22,060 bases of DNA from Gnetum montanum (GCA_015680685.1 MNCI01005848.1:10099-32158), one strand, 5' to 3'; positions 9,710-19,930 are shown, counted from the first letter of the stretch. Notes: generated by a model from the sequence alone, not told the origin. Program-made: numbers and translations.

Positions 9710-10810
9710 CCCTTTGACTACTTCTCCTCTTTTTGAAAGCCTTTTTTCTCACATAATTCACCTAGTATTCTCTCCCTTTTAACCTCTAACATAACATCTA
9801 AATTATATTCGTACCATTTATACTTTAAGTAGTGATAAGATTTAGTAGAATATCTTAAGAATTGTTTCAAACATGTAAGCATCAACTACCAAATCATATT
9901 ACAAAATAAATAAAATTTCAAAATTGATATTCGCTTACTATACTATGCTTGCAGTGCCAATCAATTTGTTCAAGCAACTTCAATCTCTGCCTCCTTCTTT
10001 CTTTTAACTAAACCTCAGATATAACAAAACCTTGTAATCTTAATTGTAGAATTAAACTCAACTTTAGGTTTTTCTCCTATGTTTATGTGTAAAGAAGAAA
10101 CTCAAAGACAAAGCTTCTGCATATACTTTTAAAACAAGTTATGATAAAAACTTAATTCAGTTGTGAATGATAAAAGAACACATAAGCTAATACAATCGAA
10201 AGATAACTTTTATTAAATAACAACTACTATTGGCAAAGCTTTAAACATGAAATCTGTTACATAACTCATTTTTTGCAAATGATCATAAAATTTCCTTTTC
10301 AATTTCCCAAGAGTACATACTAAGTTGATACATAAATAACAAAAAATGTTGCATGTAATAGACCTAACCAAAAGAAAACTAAGAAGGTAAGACAAGTGTC
10401 CACCATGTACTAGCATAGTAGGTCACCTACTCAAGGTACAACTGCTCACATCGACGACAATCAATTGAACCTTCATTCACTATTTTAATTCAAAGAATGA
10501 ACATACAAGTAGCTCTTTGTGGCTTCATGCATCGTTTTTAGGTAAGCTTTTCCATTCAACTAAACAACAAAAACTTGTCCAATCCATACCTATCCACCTG
10601 GGTGCCCTCCCAGGGTAACTAATCCCCTCAAAAGGGTTGGCGATGGGTATAGAAAAGTCTATTTTGTGCAAAACAATAGGAATAATGTTTTTGAGTTACA
10701 CCTAGTCTAAACCTAAGTGGATTTACTTTTTGACCCATATTTTTCTATTTTTCTTTTTTGATTTTGTGAAAAAATATAGATTAGTTTAAGGATTGTTATT
10801 ACTTTTGCAG
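9710..10810. other. AT-rich flank, no gene recognised
   Basis: No LTR, pol or gag similarity was seen. Open frames are short and composed of low-complexity codons. The exon-like segment that follows suggests this could be intron or gene-proximal sequence. Confidence 0.4.
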
Positions 10811-10923
10811 GGGCTATGACATCATTCTTCGTGGCAACCACTAGAATATTACAAAATGATTTCAAAAGGGCTCACCATGCCCATGACCAATCCAATTCTG
10901 ACAAAAAAATATTGGATTTCTTG
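10811..10923 (+). pseudogene. Possible isolated protein-coding exon, function unknown
   Basis: A 113-bp segment lies between an acceptor-like ttacttttgcag (ending 10810) and a donor-like GTATGT (from 10924). One frame is open throughout, giving 37 codons that begin AMTSFFVATTRIL and end KKILDFL. Composition is mixed and protein-like rather than low-complexity, unlike the surrounding DNA. It would enter in phase 2 and leave in phase 0. I do not recognise the family. No partner exon was found in 9710-11259 or 18539-19205. It could belong to a gene whose intron holds the family 2 insertion, be a captured fragment, or be chance. Confidence 0.3.
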
Positions 10924-11254
10924 GTATGTTTCATATTTGTTAGTGTAGTCCATCCTTTACGTTACCCTGGTACAATAAAATAAATCAAACCTAACCGTAC
11001 TTGCATATCTCATGATTGAGCCTTAATCCTTGTAACTATAAAAATGTACATGTTTCACCCTTAGTGGTGCACCGCCCATAAGTGGTGCCCATGGAAGCTA
11101 TCTCGGATGTTGGTAGTTAAGTGACCTTGGCTTTAGCTAAGGAATGACCCCAGCCTACTGACAAGTGGAACCTAATCAAATAATGTTGCTGATCCATTTT
11201 ATTAGCTAATCCATTTTATACATGCGTAAGGTTCCTACTCCATAGTCATCCTAC
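10924..11254. other. Flank between possible exon and family 2 element
   Basis: Nothing recognised. It contains a short imperfect repeat (tagtggtgcaccgcccataagtggtgccc, near 11062-11090). It would be intronic if the exon call is right. Confidence 0.3.
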
Positions 11255-11259
11255 ATTAC
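11255..11259. repeat. Left target-site duplication of family 2 element
   Basis: ATTAC directly before the left LTR. GTTAC directly follows the right LTR (18534-18538). A four-of-five match fits an aged 5-bp duplication. Confidence 0.5.
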
Positions 11260-12503
11260 TATTGATGCATAAAATTTGAACGCACCAACATCAGAAAAGA
11301 AAACTCATTTTAGGAGACTATTGCCTAGGGTGCCTCTCGTATGGGTATGGAAACTCAAGAATAGTCTTAGCTAGAGAGGGATACGTGACCTTTTGCAAAT
11401 AATAAACTAAAAAAGAAAACCTGGAATTTAAATTAAATAAATGTCTTGAATACAATGAGTAACTAAAGAAATGAATTTTCCTTGGTCTCATCGTTCCCCC
11501 AACCATGTGCGTCACCTAGAATGCTATCATTGTAGAGAGGAAGAGGGAGTGAGGAGGAGGAGAAAAGAGAAAAAAAAGAGACTACCTATTGTAGTTTGCA
11601 TGGGGCAGCAACCATGGTCACTCAAAGCCTGCTGTTGTTTGCCATCTTTTGTGCACCATCATAGAGAGAAAGATCATCCACCCATGTCTGCACCATCGAG
11701 ATAAGCTACCAACACAAAAANAAGATGTATAGTTTTTTTGTGTTGGTAGCTTATCTCGATGGTGCAGACATGGGTGGATGATCTTTCTCTCTATGATGGT
11801 GCACAAAAGATGGCAAACAACAGCAGGCTTTGAGTGACCATGGTTGCTGCCCCATGCAAACTACAATAGGTAGTCTCTTTTTTTTCTCTTTTCTCCTCCT
11901 CCTCACTCCCTCTTCCTCTCTACAATGATAGCATTCTAGGTGACGCACATGGTTGGGGGAACGATGAGACCAAGGAAAATTCATTTCTTTAGTTACTCAT
12001 TGTATTCAAGACATTTATTTAATTTAAATTCCAGGTTTTCTTTTTTAGTTTATTATTTGCAAAAGGTCACGTATCCCTCTCTAGCTAAGACTATTCTTGA
12101 GTTTCCATACCCATACGAGAGGCACCCTAGGCAATAGTCTCCTAAAATGAGTTTNTGAAATGCTACATATTCTGCAGTAACCACTGCCCTGAATAGCCAC
12201 CATTTCTATTGCTTCATGTAACTCCTGTGTAACTCCTTCACCACCCAACAACCATGAATTCCCACATATGCTTGTAACGTGTGCCACTAATTACTGCAAT
12301 TGCCACCATGAATCGCCACCACCTGGTTGTTACTGCCCACGATCTCCAATTTAAGTGCCCACTATGTCCTAATTTAACAATGTTTGATAGTAACGTTTAC
12401 TATCACCATCCCTTGCATGGTTTTTATAGTGGTTATTGAGAGAGAGATATAGAGACATTGATAATCATGACCCCATGAGAGTATGGGAGTGTTGACATCA
12501 ACA
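11260..12503 (-). repeat. Left LTR (3' LTR) of family 2, contains assembly artefact
   Basis: Matches the right LTR at 11260-11720 (to 17207-17665) and at 12156-12503 (to 18188-18533). The middle part that should match about 17666-18187 is absent. In its place, between two single Ns (11721 and 12155), sits an inverted perfect copy of the LTR's own first part. The left terminus reads TATTGATG, one base from TGTTGATG. Confidence 0.75.
11301..12154. repeat. Perfect 420-bp inverted repeat bounded by single Ns
   Basis: 11301-11720 and 11735-12154 are reverse complements with no difference noted, around a 14-base centre that starts with N (11721). A second N (12155) ends the right arm. The right arm read in reverse continues 13 bases past the left arm, and those bases match the continuation of the right LTR (tgtat near 17673). 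The inverted arm thus looks like the same LTR read again in the wrong direction. Confidence 0.8.
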
Positions 12504-12524
12504 GTTAGCCCCTAAAATTTAATT
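12504..12524 (-). other. Polypurine tract of family 2
   Basis: On the minus strand the bases before the left LTR read aaattttaggggctaac, then TGTTGATG. The AGGGG core next to the LTR edge fits a PPT and sets the element's orientation. Confidence 0.5.
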
Positions 12525-13756
12525 GCATGCAAGTGAAATGAGCAACAAAACCATGAAATTTTTAAAGGAGATGCAATAGATAAGGAATCACAAACATCAC
12601 AAAACAAGCAAATGGAAACTTCAAAGTAAACTATATTAACTTAAACATGATTAAAATAGCCAAATAATCAAAAGAGAACTAGATGTTGGCCACCCAAACC
12701 ACACCATCTTATTTAATTAAAATCCAAATATATAATTTATTATTTTAACTACGTATATCTATATATAATTAAAATATAATTAAGATCACATTCCCAATCC
12801 TCTCACAAGGTAAAAGTCAACAGTTATGTAGACTACTTAGGGCACTAGACCCATACTAAACTTATGAGGAGGACAAGCTCACATTAAATCATGGCTAGCC
12901 ATAACTTTTGGATTTTTCCTTGGACCTTTTTTTTGACATTGAGAAAGAAAATGGATGAAAAAGGATTATTTTCCCTTTTTGTGAAAATAGGTTCAAAGGG
13001 GGAAATGGAGGTTAGGGTTAGGATAGATGTCAGACCCCATCAGACTTAAGAATGTATTACATTGCCAAAGAACATAGTCCTCATTCCTTTTTTGTTAAGG
13101 ATACTTTGCATATGGTGTACTTAATTCTTAAGGTAGGAATTCCAACATGAGTCTAGCTGATTAGCTACACTACCAATGAACACGGTCCTTTCGGAACTTT
13201 GTCCATGGTGCAGTTCAACCCTCGTGTATGTGCCTTTAATTATAATTTGATAGCATCATAGCAGGTCTCTTGGGTGGCTAAGCATTCTCAAGTGGAGATG
13301 AACACACTTCACCCCATTTTTCATAGGGTAACCATGGATCATCACACTTGAGGGCTAGGGCTTATGAGACAAAAAATGGAATTTTCCAAGGTCACCTAGT
13401 GATTATGGCTAACCATTTTTCAACATCACCTATCTTACACTCACATAACTATAGAAACTAAAACCTTGTAAAAGACAGGGAAGAATCAAAACATTATTGA
13501 GATATATAGTATAAAATATATTTTATGTAATAGTAATAATAAATAATATAAAAAGCATTATACTAACATTATTTTCCAATGGTGCTTTGATGACCCAATG
13601 CCTAGTAACTCAAAAGACCATAATGATTACTAAAATCATATGCAAAGCAAAAATCAAAATAATATGCCAAGAAAGAAATGATGGAAATGCAAAGAAAATA
13701 TGCAAATGCAACTATAGATAAATGAAATGCATGACAAAGAGGAAGAAAACATGCAA
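12525..13756 (-). other. 3' non-coding region of family 2
   Basis: Lies between the pol stop and the PPT. AT-rich tracts (12715-12790, 13500-13560) and no recognisable ORF. Short frames only. Confidence 0.45.
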
Positions 13757-14155
13757 CTAAGAATCTACTAGGTGTCCATGTGGGGCACCTAAGTAGAAAT
13801 GCTTTGGATGGAATGCATTAAAATTTCTAGGTAACTTATGTCCTTGCACATTAGCAACCTGATACACATTGGGGCCAATGATGTCTTTATTTCGAAATGG
13901 GCCTGACCACATAGGAGAGAACTTAACTTGAAGATTTGCTCAGTCAAATGTTCTACCTTTTTCTGCAACTAGGTCTCCTATCTTAAAGACTTCACCAACG
14001 TATTTCCTATCAAGACATTGTTTAACAATTTGTCGATGCTTAAGATTAAAAAAATCAAGACCTAATCTTAACTTGCTTGATCATTTTCTATAAATTTTTT
14101 CTTTGATATAAGTTTCAATGATAGGTCTAGGTCTTGGTGGATAATCATGTGTTGT
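13757..14155 (-). pseudogene. pol: Family 2 integrase C-terminal fragment
   Basis: On the minus strand this reads HDYPPRPRPIIETYIK, a degenerate stretch, then CLDRKYVGEVFKIGDLV, KFSPMWSGPF, a NVYQVANVQG segment and HPKHFYL, ending at TAG (13757-13759). The GDLV...K-F...W-GPF...Y-V-N-QG pattern is typical of the C-terminal domain of Gypsy integrases. Two in-frame TGA stops are present, one after GRTFD and one after IYRK. The zinc-binding and DDE catalytic parts are absent because the sequence goes almost directly from protease to this fragment. Confidence 0.65.
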
Positions 14156-14374
14156 TAAAATTTAGCACACCTTCAACTATTTTAAGAGGTAGGGTCTTAT
14201 TTATATCTTTATCTTCCCCTAAAGGTGGTGGATTACTTAGATGAAATCCATGATGTTGTTGATAAGGCAAGGTGTCTCCATAGATTTCTTCACCTTCTCT
14301 AGAACTTTGATTAGATTGGGTGGAATCTGCATGAGAGATAAGATTTATTCTTATAGTTCCACTCACATAGTCAT

Positions 14375-14821
14375 TTACAACATGTTTGCTATGCTCAACC
14401 TTATAACCCCAACATAAAGATTAGTGTTTTGATCTTCCAAAGATTGATTTTGTTGATCCAAGGCTATAACTACTTGTTTGCAGAAGGGTTCTCGAGGTAT
14501 AGTTATGTATTCATATTTTCCTTTGATAGGGATTAATAGCTCTGAGAAATCTAACCTAAAAAATCCCCCAAACTTGGCTCCAAAAGTCCTAGATAGGAGC
14601 ACACCATAGGTAGGTGATATGTCAACTACTAGGATATCTATGTAACATGTGAATGTAGGGTATTGTTTAAGTTGCACTTTCACTCCTTTTAATGACCCTA
14701 CTATAGGTATGTTGGACCCATCAAGTTGAATCATATTTTTTGTTTGTGGTATCATTTGTGCTTCTAAAGCCTTACATACCTCAAGTGGCATGACACTAAA
14801 AGTTGCTCTAGAATCCATCAA
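14375..14821 (-). pseudogene. pro: Family 2 aspartic protease domain
   Basis: A 148-codon open stretch. Near its start lies the active-site motif in mutated form, DSRATFSVMP, where DSGA is expected, so the catalytic glycine is replaced by arginine (GGA to AGA, a C-to-T change on the other strand). Further on, DISPTYGVLLSRTFGAK followed by GG, LDFSELLIPI and REP is the typical C-terminal half of plant Gypsy proteases. It is in frame with the upstream linker (14876-15076, ISMYDLLQFNEIKEV) and the zinc knuckle. The stretch after it (14145-14366) is unrecognised and probably carries the scar of the RT/integrase-core deletion. Confidence 0.8.
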
Positions 14822-14875
14822 ACAATTGTAAACATTCTTTCCTAAAATAATTAGAGTTGTTAGGAAAGGAGGTTG

Positions 14876-15346
14876 CTATTTCTTGCTCACCATGGAATTG
14901 TTTATATTTTGTACTGATAATGTGTTAGGACTTTCAATGAAGTGAACTTGCCTTTCGGGGGTTGGGGATTTTCCTTTATTGGTTTTTGGTTTATGAACTA
15001 TCTCTTGAACCACCTCTTTTATTTCATTAAATTGTAAAAGGTCATACATTGAGATGTTAGATTTAATTTTCTTCAAATCCTCAACTAGATCGTAAGTCTT
15101 GTGTTCCTCTTTAGCTCCTTGTTGAGGTGGAGTTCTTCTAAGTATAGAAGGTGGGTTTGATCATTGTGGAGTGTTTGTTTGAGATGACCCAGTCTGAGTA
15201 TTTATGTTACTTTGACTAGGAGCTCTTCTGTTCAGAGGAGTGTAAGGATCATTCCTAGTTTGTTGCTGTGTGGTGTTCATGATGTCACTAAGTCTTCGAT
15301 AGCAAGAGTTATGCAGGTTGGGGTTGTTTACCATAACTTGCTCCAA
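14876..15346 (-). pseudogene. Family 2 gag-protease linker
   Basis: Same frame as the protease. It holds a Gln/Asn/Thr-rich stretch (TTQQQTRNDPYTPLN), one TGA near 15166, then ISMYDLLQFNEIKEVVQEI, the helical segment that commonly precedes protease in this group of plant Gypsy elements. Confidence 0.55.
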
Positions 15347-15457
15347 TGAGGAAACCTATTCATTTTCTGTTTCATGAGGTAAATTAAGAACCATAATAGG
15401 AGGTTTTCCATTTTTTTGACCTTGGGTGTTGTTGCCATACAATGCTAAAAATTGTGG

Positions 15458-15499
15458 ACAAGTCTTCTCGGAAGGTTGCCTAGTGTTATGGAGGTGACA
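15458..15499 (-). pseudogene. Zinc-knuckle-like motif of family 2 gag
   Basis: Reads YCHLHNTRQPSEKTC on the minus strand, a C-x2-H...C arrangement like the variant knuckle (C..H.....H....C) of plant Gypsy gags. The second histidine is not evident. It is in frame with protease but not with the capsid region upstream, so a frameshift lies between about 15500 and 15970. Confidence 0.5.
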
Positions 15500-16530
15500 A
15501 TATTCGTCATTGATTAATGTGCTAGGCTTCTCAGATTGTATATATTCCTTATTGCTATTTGGTTTAATTCAACTACTTCATTGGAAAGTTTCAGAAGCAA
15601 GGTTAATATCTAGGTCATTTGATCTTGAGTTTGAGTTGCAGGTTAAATAGGATTAGATACCATGTTTGGGTTTATAATGGACTAAATTAAGGTCTTCGAA
15701 TGATCCTCATTCAAACTAGTGTTAGATTGTAGGAATGGAGAAGATGTGGGATCTTGAAAGTGACTGTTTAAGGGCTGAGTCATTTAAAGGGGAATGAGAG
15801 TTTGGAATATAGTATTGGCTATTGAAAAAGTTTGTAAAGGTAGAGGGTTAGATTGTATGGGATTACTAATGCTCATCATTCTGAATTGAGTTTGAATGTT
15901 GTTCATGAGGGTGATTTGTTCTAACTCCATAGCTTTAACCATTGCTCCCTCTATTTCTATTATGTTTGAATCTTATTTGATGGCATAGGCAAAGAATGGG
16001 TTGATGGAAAAGAGGTAAAAGTTGAGGATGCCATCAAGTTGTGGACGCATCTCACTTGACACATAGGCAAGCTTGTGAAGAAATCTTAGATTGTAATCCT
16101 TAACATTTTTCCCAGGTAGCTTTCTTAAGTTGGTGAAGTTGCTAGATGCTATGGCAGGGTTTGTGAATTTGTGAAACTGAGTCAAAAACTTATTTTTGAA
16201 CTCCTGCCATGAGTTAATGGAGGCATTAGGGAGCATTAGAAACCATTGGGTTGCTTTGGTTCTGAAATTTGTCATAAATACCGTACATGCCACATCATTT
16301 TGGACAATGTTGTGGATGCCTAGTAAGGTTTCAAAACATTGTATATGTAGGCGGGCATTGCTAGTAGTGTTTGTGGGATCGAAAACCAAATTTATATTTT
16401 AAAGTGATTTTGGGATATTGTGATAGTTAGTAAAGTTGAAGGGGTTGTTAACCAAGGGAGCTAGGGGTTGATTAGCTATCATCCTAGTCTGAGTTCTCCT
16501 ACAAATAAAACTTGAAAAACATGAAGCTTG
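15500..16530 (-). pseudogene. gag: Family 2 gag capsid region
   Basis: The core (15973-16389) is open for 138 codons and has the Retrotrans_gag pattern: NARLHIQCFE, FRTKATQWFLMLP, SINSWQEFKNKFL, then KNVKDYNLRFLHKL. The N-terminal side, read beyond one stop near 16399, gives NNPFNFTNYHNIPKSL, as is usual upstream of this domain. Past 15973 the frame continues with several stops and Gln/Asn/Pro-rich sequence. The gag start was not fixed. Expected role is particle formation; it is inactive here. Confidence 0.75.
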
Positions 16531-17180
16531 TCATTTCCTTAATGCGAAGGGACGAGTGACTGGCCAATTAGAAGCATAGGAGAGTTCACTCATAAAATAG
16601 AACTATAAAATATAATTGTTAGAATGAAATTATAAAATTGCATAAAAAGAAAAGAAAATATTGAAATAATATTTTTTTGGTAAAGAAAAAAACTCTAAAA
16701 TATGCTATATATATATTTTTAAAAAGGATATATATATTTTTTTTGAAAAGAAAAATAAATGTATAAAATTGCAATACTTATTAAATTAAAAGGGGAAATA
16801 GTAAAATACAAGATTTTAGAAAAATAAATTTAAAATTGCATAATTAAATAAAACCACCTTACCTATCCCAGGACTAAGGTAAGTACTACTAAACATAAAT
16901 TTGAAAATGGGACTGAGAAAGGAGAATTTTTTAAAAAAAGGATTAAAGAAAATGGATGATAAAACTCGAAATTTTTCAAGAAATGAACTTTTGAGAACAA
17001 GAAATAAAGGGCTTGAAAATTATTTAAAAATTGGTTTTTCAAGACAATGGTTGAAAACAGGAATTTTAAATAAAACAAGTTTGAAAATAGGAAAAATGAA
17101 ATTGTTGGGAAACAAAATAGGGATTGGAAAAGGATAGAAAATAAATATTTCAGAAAATGGAATAATATTGGTCAGAGAAA
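16531..17180 (-). other. 5' leader of family 2
   Basis: Between the PBS and gag. Very AT-rich, including a TA/T run at 16700-16745. Frames here are low-complexity Lys/Phe/Leu strings on both strands and are not convincing genes. Confidence 0.45.
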
Positions 17181-17200
17181 TCCCCCTGCTTCTAGTTCCA
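17181..17200 (-). other. Putative primer-binding site of family 2
   Basis: On the minus strand, six bases after the LTR edge, the sequence reads TGGAACTAGAAGCAGGGGGA. It begins with the required TGG (complement of tRNA CCA). I cannot assign the tRNA from memory. Confidence 0.45.
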
Positions 17201-17206
17201 AAAAGG

Positions 17207-18533
17207 TGTTGATGCATAAAATTTAGATGCACCAACACCGGGAAAGAAAACTCGTTTTAGGAGACTATTGCCTAGGGCACCTCCCATATGGGTACGGAAA
17301 CCCAGGAATAGTCTCAGCTGGAGAGGGCTACATGACCTTTTGCAAATAATAAACTAAAAAAAGAAAAACTAGAATTTAAATTAAATAATTATCTTGAATA
17401 CAATGAGTAGCTAAAGAAATGAATTTTCCCTGGTCTCATCATTCTGCTAGCCACGTGCACTGCCTGGAACATTGTCACCATAGAGAGGAAGAGGGAGTGA
17501 GGAGGAGGAGGAAAGGGGAAAAGATAGACTACCTACTACAGTTTGCATGGGGTAGCAACTGTGGTCACTTAAAGCCTTCCATTGTCTGCCACCTTTTGTG
17601 CACCATCATAGAGAGAAAGACCATCCACCCATGTCTGCACTGCCAACATAAGCTACCGGCTCACAGAAAACTGTATGTCTCACATTCTGCGCATGGGATG
17701 CACTTCCATAGACAAAAGAAAAAGAGAGAGAGAACCCTCTTGCACTACGTGGAGAAGACCCACAAGGATCTAATTTTGAGCCACTAGCTCCTACTTTGGA
17801 CCCTCCTTGAAGATTAGCCCGAAGCTTGTAAAAAAAACGAAAAGAAAGGAGGAAATTGCTACCTTTCGAGAGGAATCTCTAGATCCTCCTTCCAAGAAGG
17901 ATAAACTACCATTTCTGGTTTTTTTGGCCAAAGAAGAATAGAAAGAGATTATCACCTCCTTTGAGCTGCATCCTCCCTCCCTCTTGGGGAAGAGAGAAGG
18001 CCCCCTTTTTATAGCTGTTGCGACCAACCAATAATGGTGCCCATGTTCTACTATAACGGCTGCACCACTAATGACTACAATCATTGCCATGAATGGACAC
18101 CACCCAAAAATTATCACAACCACCTCTATTAGTTACGTTTCATGTTCTGTTGCCATTACTCACATTTGCAGGGTGCCATAGTAATTGTCGAAATGCTACA
18201 CATTCTATAGTAACCACTATCCTGAATAGCCACCATTTCTATTACTACATGTAACTCCTGCATAACTCCACCACCCAACAACCATGAATGTCCATGTATG
18301 CTTGTAACATGTGCCACTAATGACCACAACTGCCACCATGAATAGCCACCACCTGGTTGTTACTTCCCACGATCTCCAATTTAAGTGCCCACTATGTCTT
18401 GATTTAACAATATTTGATAGTAACATTTACTGTCACCATCTCTTGCATGATTTTTATAGTGGTTATTGAGAGAGAGATATAGAGACATTGATAATCATGG
18501 CCCCATGAGAATGTGGGAGTGTTGACATCAATA
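17207..18533 (-). repeat. Right LTR (5' LTR) of family 2
   Basis: 1327 bp and free of Ns. Plus-strand left end TGTTGATG; right end CATCAATA (one change from CATCAACA). It gives the intact LTR layout missing from the left copy. Open frames here (17419-17787 plus, 17791-18123 minus) reflect GAG/CTC-rich and simple sequence and are not called as genes. Confidence 0.8.
18006..18013 (-). promoter_or_regulatory. TATA box of family 2 LTR
   Basis: On the minus strand, cagctataaaaagggggcc, a strong plant TATA context followed by a CT-rich leader-like stretch. A second TATAAAAA lies at 18451-18458 near the LTR edge and is less well placed. Confidence 0.5.
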
Positions 18534-18538
18534 GTTAC
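18534..18538. repeat. Right target-site duplication of family 2
   Basis: GTTAC, matching ATTAC on the left except for one transition. Confidence 0.5.
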
Positions 18539-19205
18539 CTTGTTCACAGATGGTAGTTTGATACACTACGATATGGTGTAATACAGTGATCAATTGTGGT
18601 GTATTCATCCCATTTGCTAACACGGACATTGCCAATCAATCATCATTCCCACTCCCATAGTCACAGTAATGTAGATAAATTTTAGTAGGGCCATGTTCCA
18701 ATGGTGTCAGTGTAGCCTATGTAATGCTACCCTATTTCATCCTAGTTAAGTCATGGTTGAATTCATTTAGATAGATGTTGAGAAGGATGGATGATATAGC
18801 TTTGCATGAAATGCAATGAATGGCAGTGACTATGACGGGTTTCATTCAACTAAACAGCGGGAACAAACAGTCATACCTATACTAGTAGTGTATGTAGTCT
18901 AATAATAAATATATAAATATAATAAATAATATAATAATCACCAATGATGGTGACTTTGCAATAAGTAGAAACACTAGCTAAACACTAATTGAAGCATTCT
19001 AGAAAAGTCAAAATATAGGCTTAGGACTTTATCCACTTTTTTTTTCTTTGGGAGGGGGGTGTGGGTTGGGTGTTTATTGGAACTTGAAATAAGTGGGATG
19101 TTGGAACTTGAAAGAAGTGAAACATAGTAAAATAAAACTGAAATATATGGAATGTGGAAGTAAGATAGAATATATGGAATATAATTTTAATAATAGCATA
19201 AATAG
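18539..19205. other. Flank between family 2 and LTR3a
   Basis: No gene recognised. It has an AT-rich run (18900-18940) and a T/G-rich patch (19033-19070). It lacks a PPT before 19206, so LTR3a is a left-end or solo LTR rather than the 3' LTR of an element lying here. Confidence 0.4.
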
Positions 19206-19820
19206 TGATGAAGTGCTCATCAGTCCATGCATTGACTGGGCCGCCCATACGGAGCCTCATATATGTGGCCGCATTGACGTAGCCCCGTTGATGCATTTGT
19301 CCATGCATCTACGTGGCCTCGTTTATGCAATGTCTATTCTAGCCTATAAATAAGTGTGCTTCTGCCACACTTAGGCATCTTTTTGGGTAGTTGTAGCGAA
19401 GATCTTGCAGTTTGTCCCTACAAGAGTTAGAATTTCCAAGTGTCCGTAGCAGGTGTGAGAAAGGTGTCTAGCTATTTATTTGAGCACCAATGTACCTGAG
19501 CCCATTGGCATGACTGGCAATAAAGACGAGCTTTTTCACAATTGCTTGCAGCAATTGGATTTAGTCATTTAAGCATTTAATAGTTAAATATTTCTATGCT
19601 TTAATAATTCCTTAAGTTTTCATTGTTATCACTTTAATCGTCATCGCTCTTTTATATCTTGCAAAAACCATAAGTACAACCATCTCGAACGTAAACCCAA
19701 CACTTGGCAACCTAGTGACACTTAACATTTGGTAACCTAGTAGTGGTTAGGGGATGCTTAGGACATGCATAGAAGATGGGATCAGATGCTTATGCTAGGG
19801 AATGTTAAGAGATAGAATAG
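19206..19820 (+). repeat. LTR3a, partial family 1-like LTR with type I U3
   Basis: Begins TGATGAAGTGCTCATC. U3 resembles LTR1 (shared gtggcc, catac and gcctataaataag blocks), and it shares gttgtagcgaagatcttg-type R sequence with LTR1. U5 runs to a point equivalent to about 20506 in LTR3b (atagttagaat) and then stops at the start of another LTR. It therefore appears interrupted by insertion of the next element. Confidence 0.65.
19345..19352 (+). promoter_or_regulatory. LTR3a TATA box
   Basis: TATAAATA in agcctataaataag, the same context as LTR1. A polyadenylation signal AATAAA follows at 19519-19524. Confidence 0.6.
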
Positions 19821-19922
19821 TGATGAGACGCGATATGCACAAGCTGCTATATTGCGTGCGCGATATCGCGGCCACCGCGATATTGTGTTGTCCCCTGCGA
19901 TATTGTGGTCTGCCGCCAAATC

Positions 19923-19930
19923 TATAAATA
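19923..19930 (+). promoter_or_regulatory. LTR3b TATA box
   Basis: TATAAATA just after the GCGATAT cluster. AATAAA follows at 20098-20103 in ggcaataaagaagagc. Confidence 0.65.

Larger units (their letters stand above)
11260..18533 (-). mobile_element. Family 2 Ty3/Gypsy LTR retrotransposon, minus strand, decayed
   Basis: Bounded by LTRs with ends built on TGTTGATG and CATCAACA: the right LTR keeps the first and the left LTR keeps the second, with one transition in each of the other ends. Minus orientation is supported three ways: gag, protease and integrase read right to left; a PBS-like TGG sequence lies inside the right LTR; and a PPT-like tract lies inside the left LTR. RT, RNase H and the integrase core are missing between protease and integrase C-terminus. 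The two LTRs differ at about 33 places in about 347 comparable bp (12156-12503 against 18188-18533, counted by eye), mostly transitions, so the insertion is not recent. Confidence 0.8.

Noticed and set aside
11471-11984. Two identical 77-residue proteins on opposite strands
   Set aside because: They are produced by the perfect inverted repeat that looks like an assembly artefact and are LTR sequence in any case.
13010-13022. ggttagggttagg, telomere-like
   Set aside because: Only two units; too short for an interstitial telomere tract and expected by chance in 22 kb.
16863-17238. Overlapping open frames on both strands in the family 2 leader
   Set aside because: Lys/Asn- or Phe/Leu-rich low-complexity translations of AT-rich DNA, with no stop-free conservation to compare.
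17419-17787. 122-codon open frame on the plus strand in the right LTR of family 2
   Set aside because: It lies within LTR sequence on the strand opposite to the element, consists of GAG/AGG-rich simple sequence, and the equivalent frame in the left LTR is shorter and different in its second half.
17791-18123. 110-codon minus-strand frame in the right LTR
   Set aside because: No recognisable domain; it overlaps the TATA box and leader of the LTR and has no equivalent in the left LTR, where the segment is missing.
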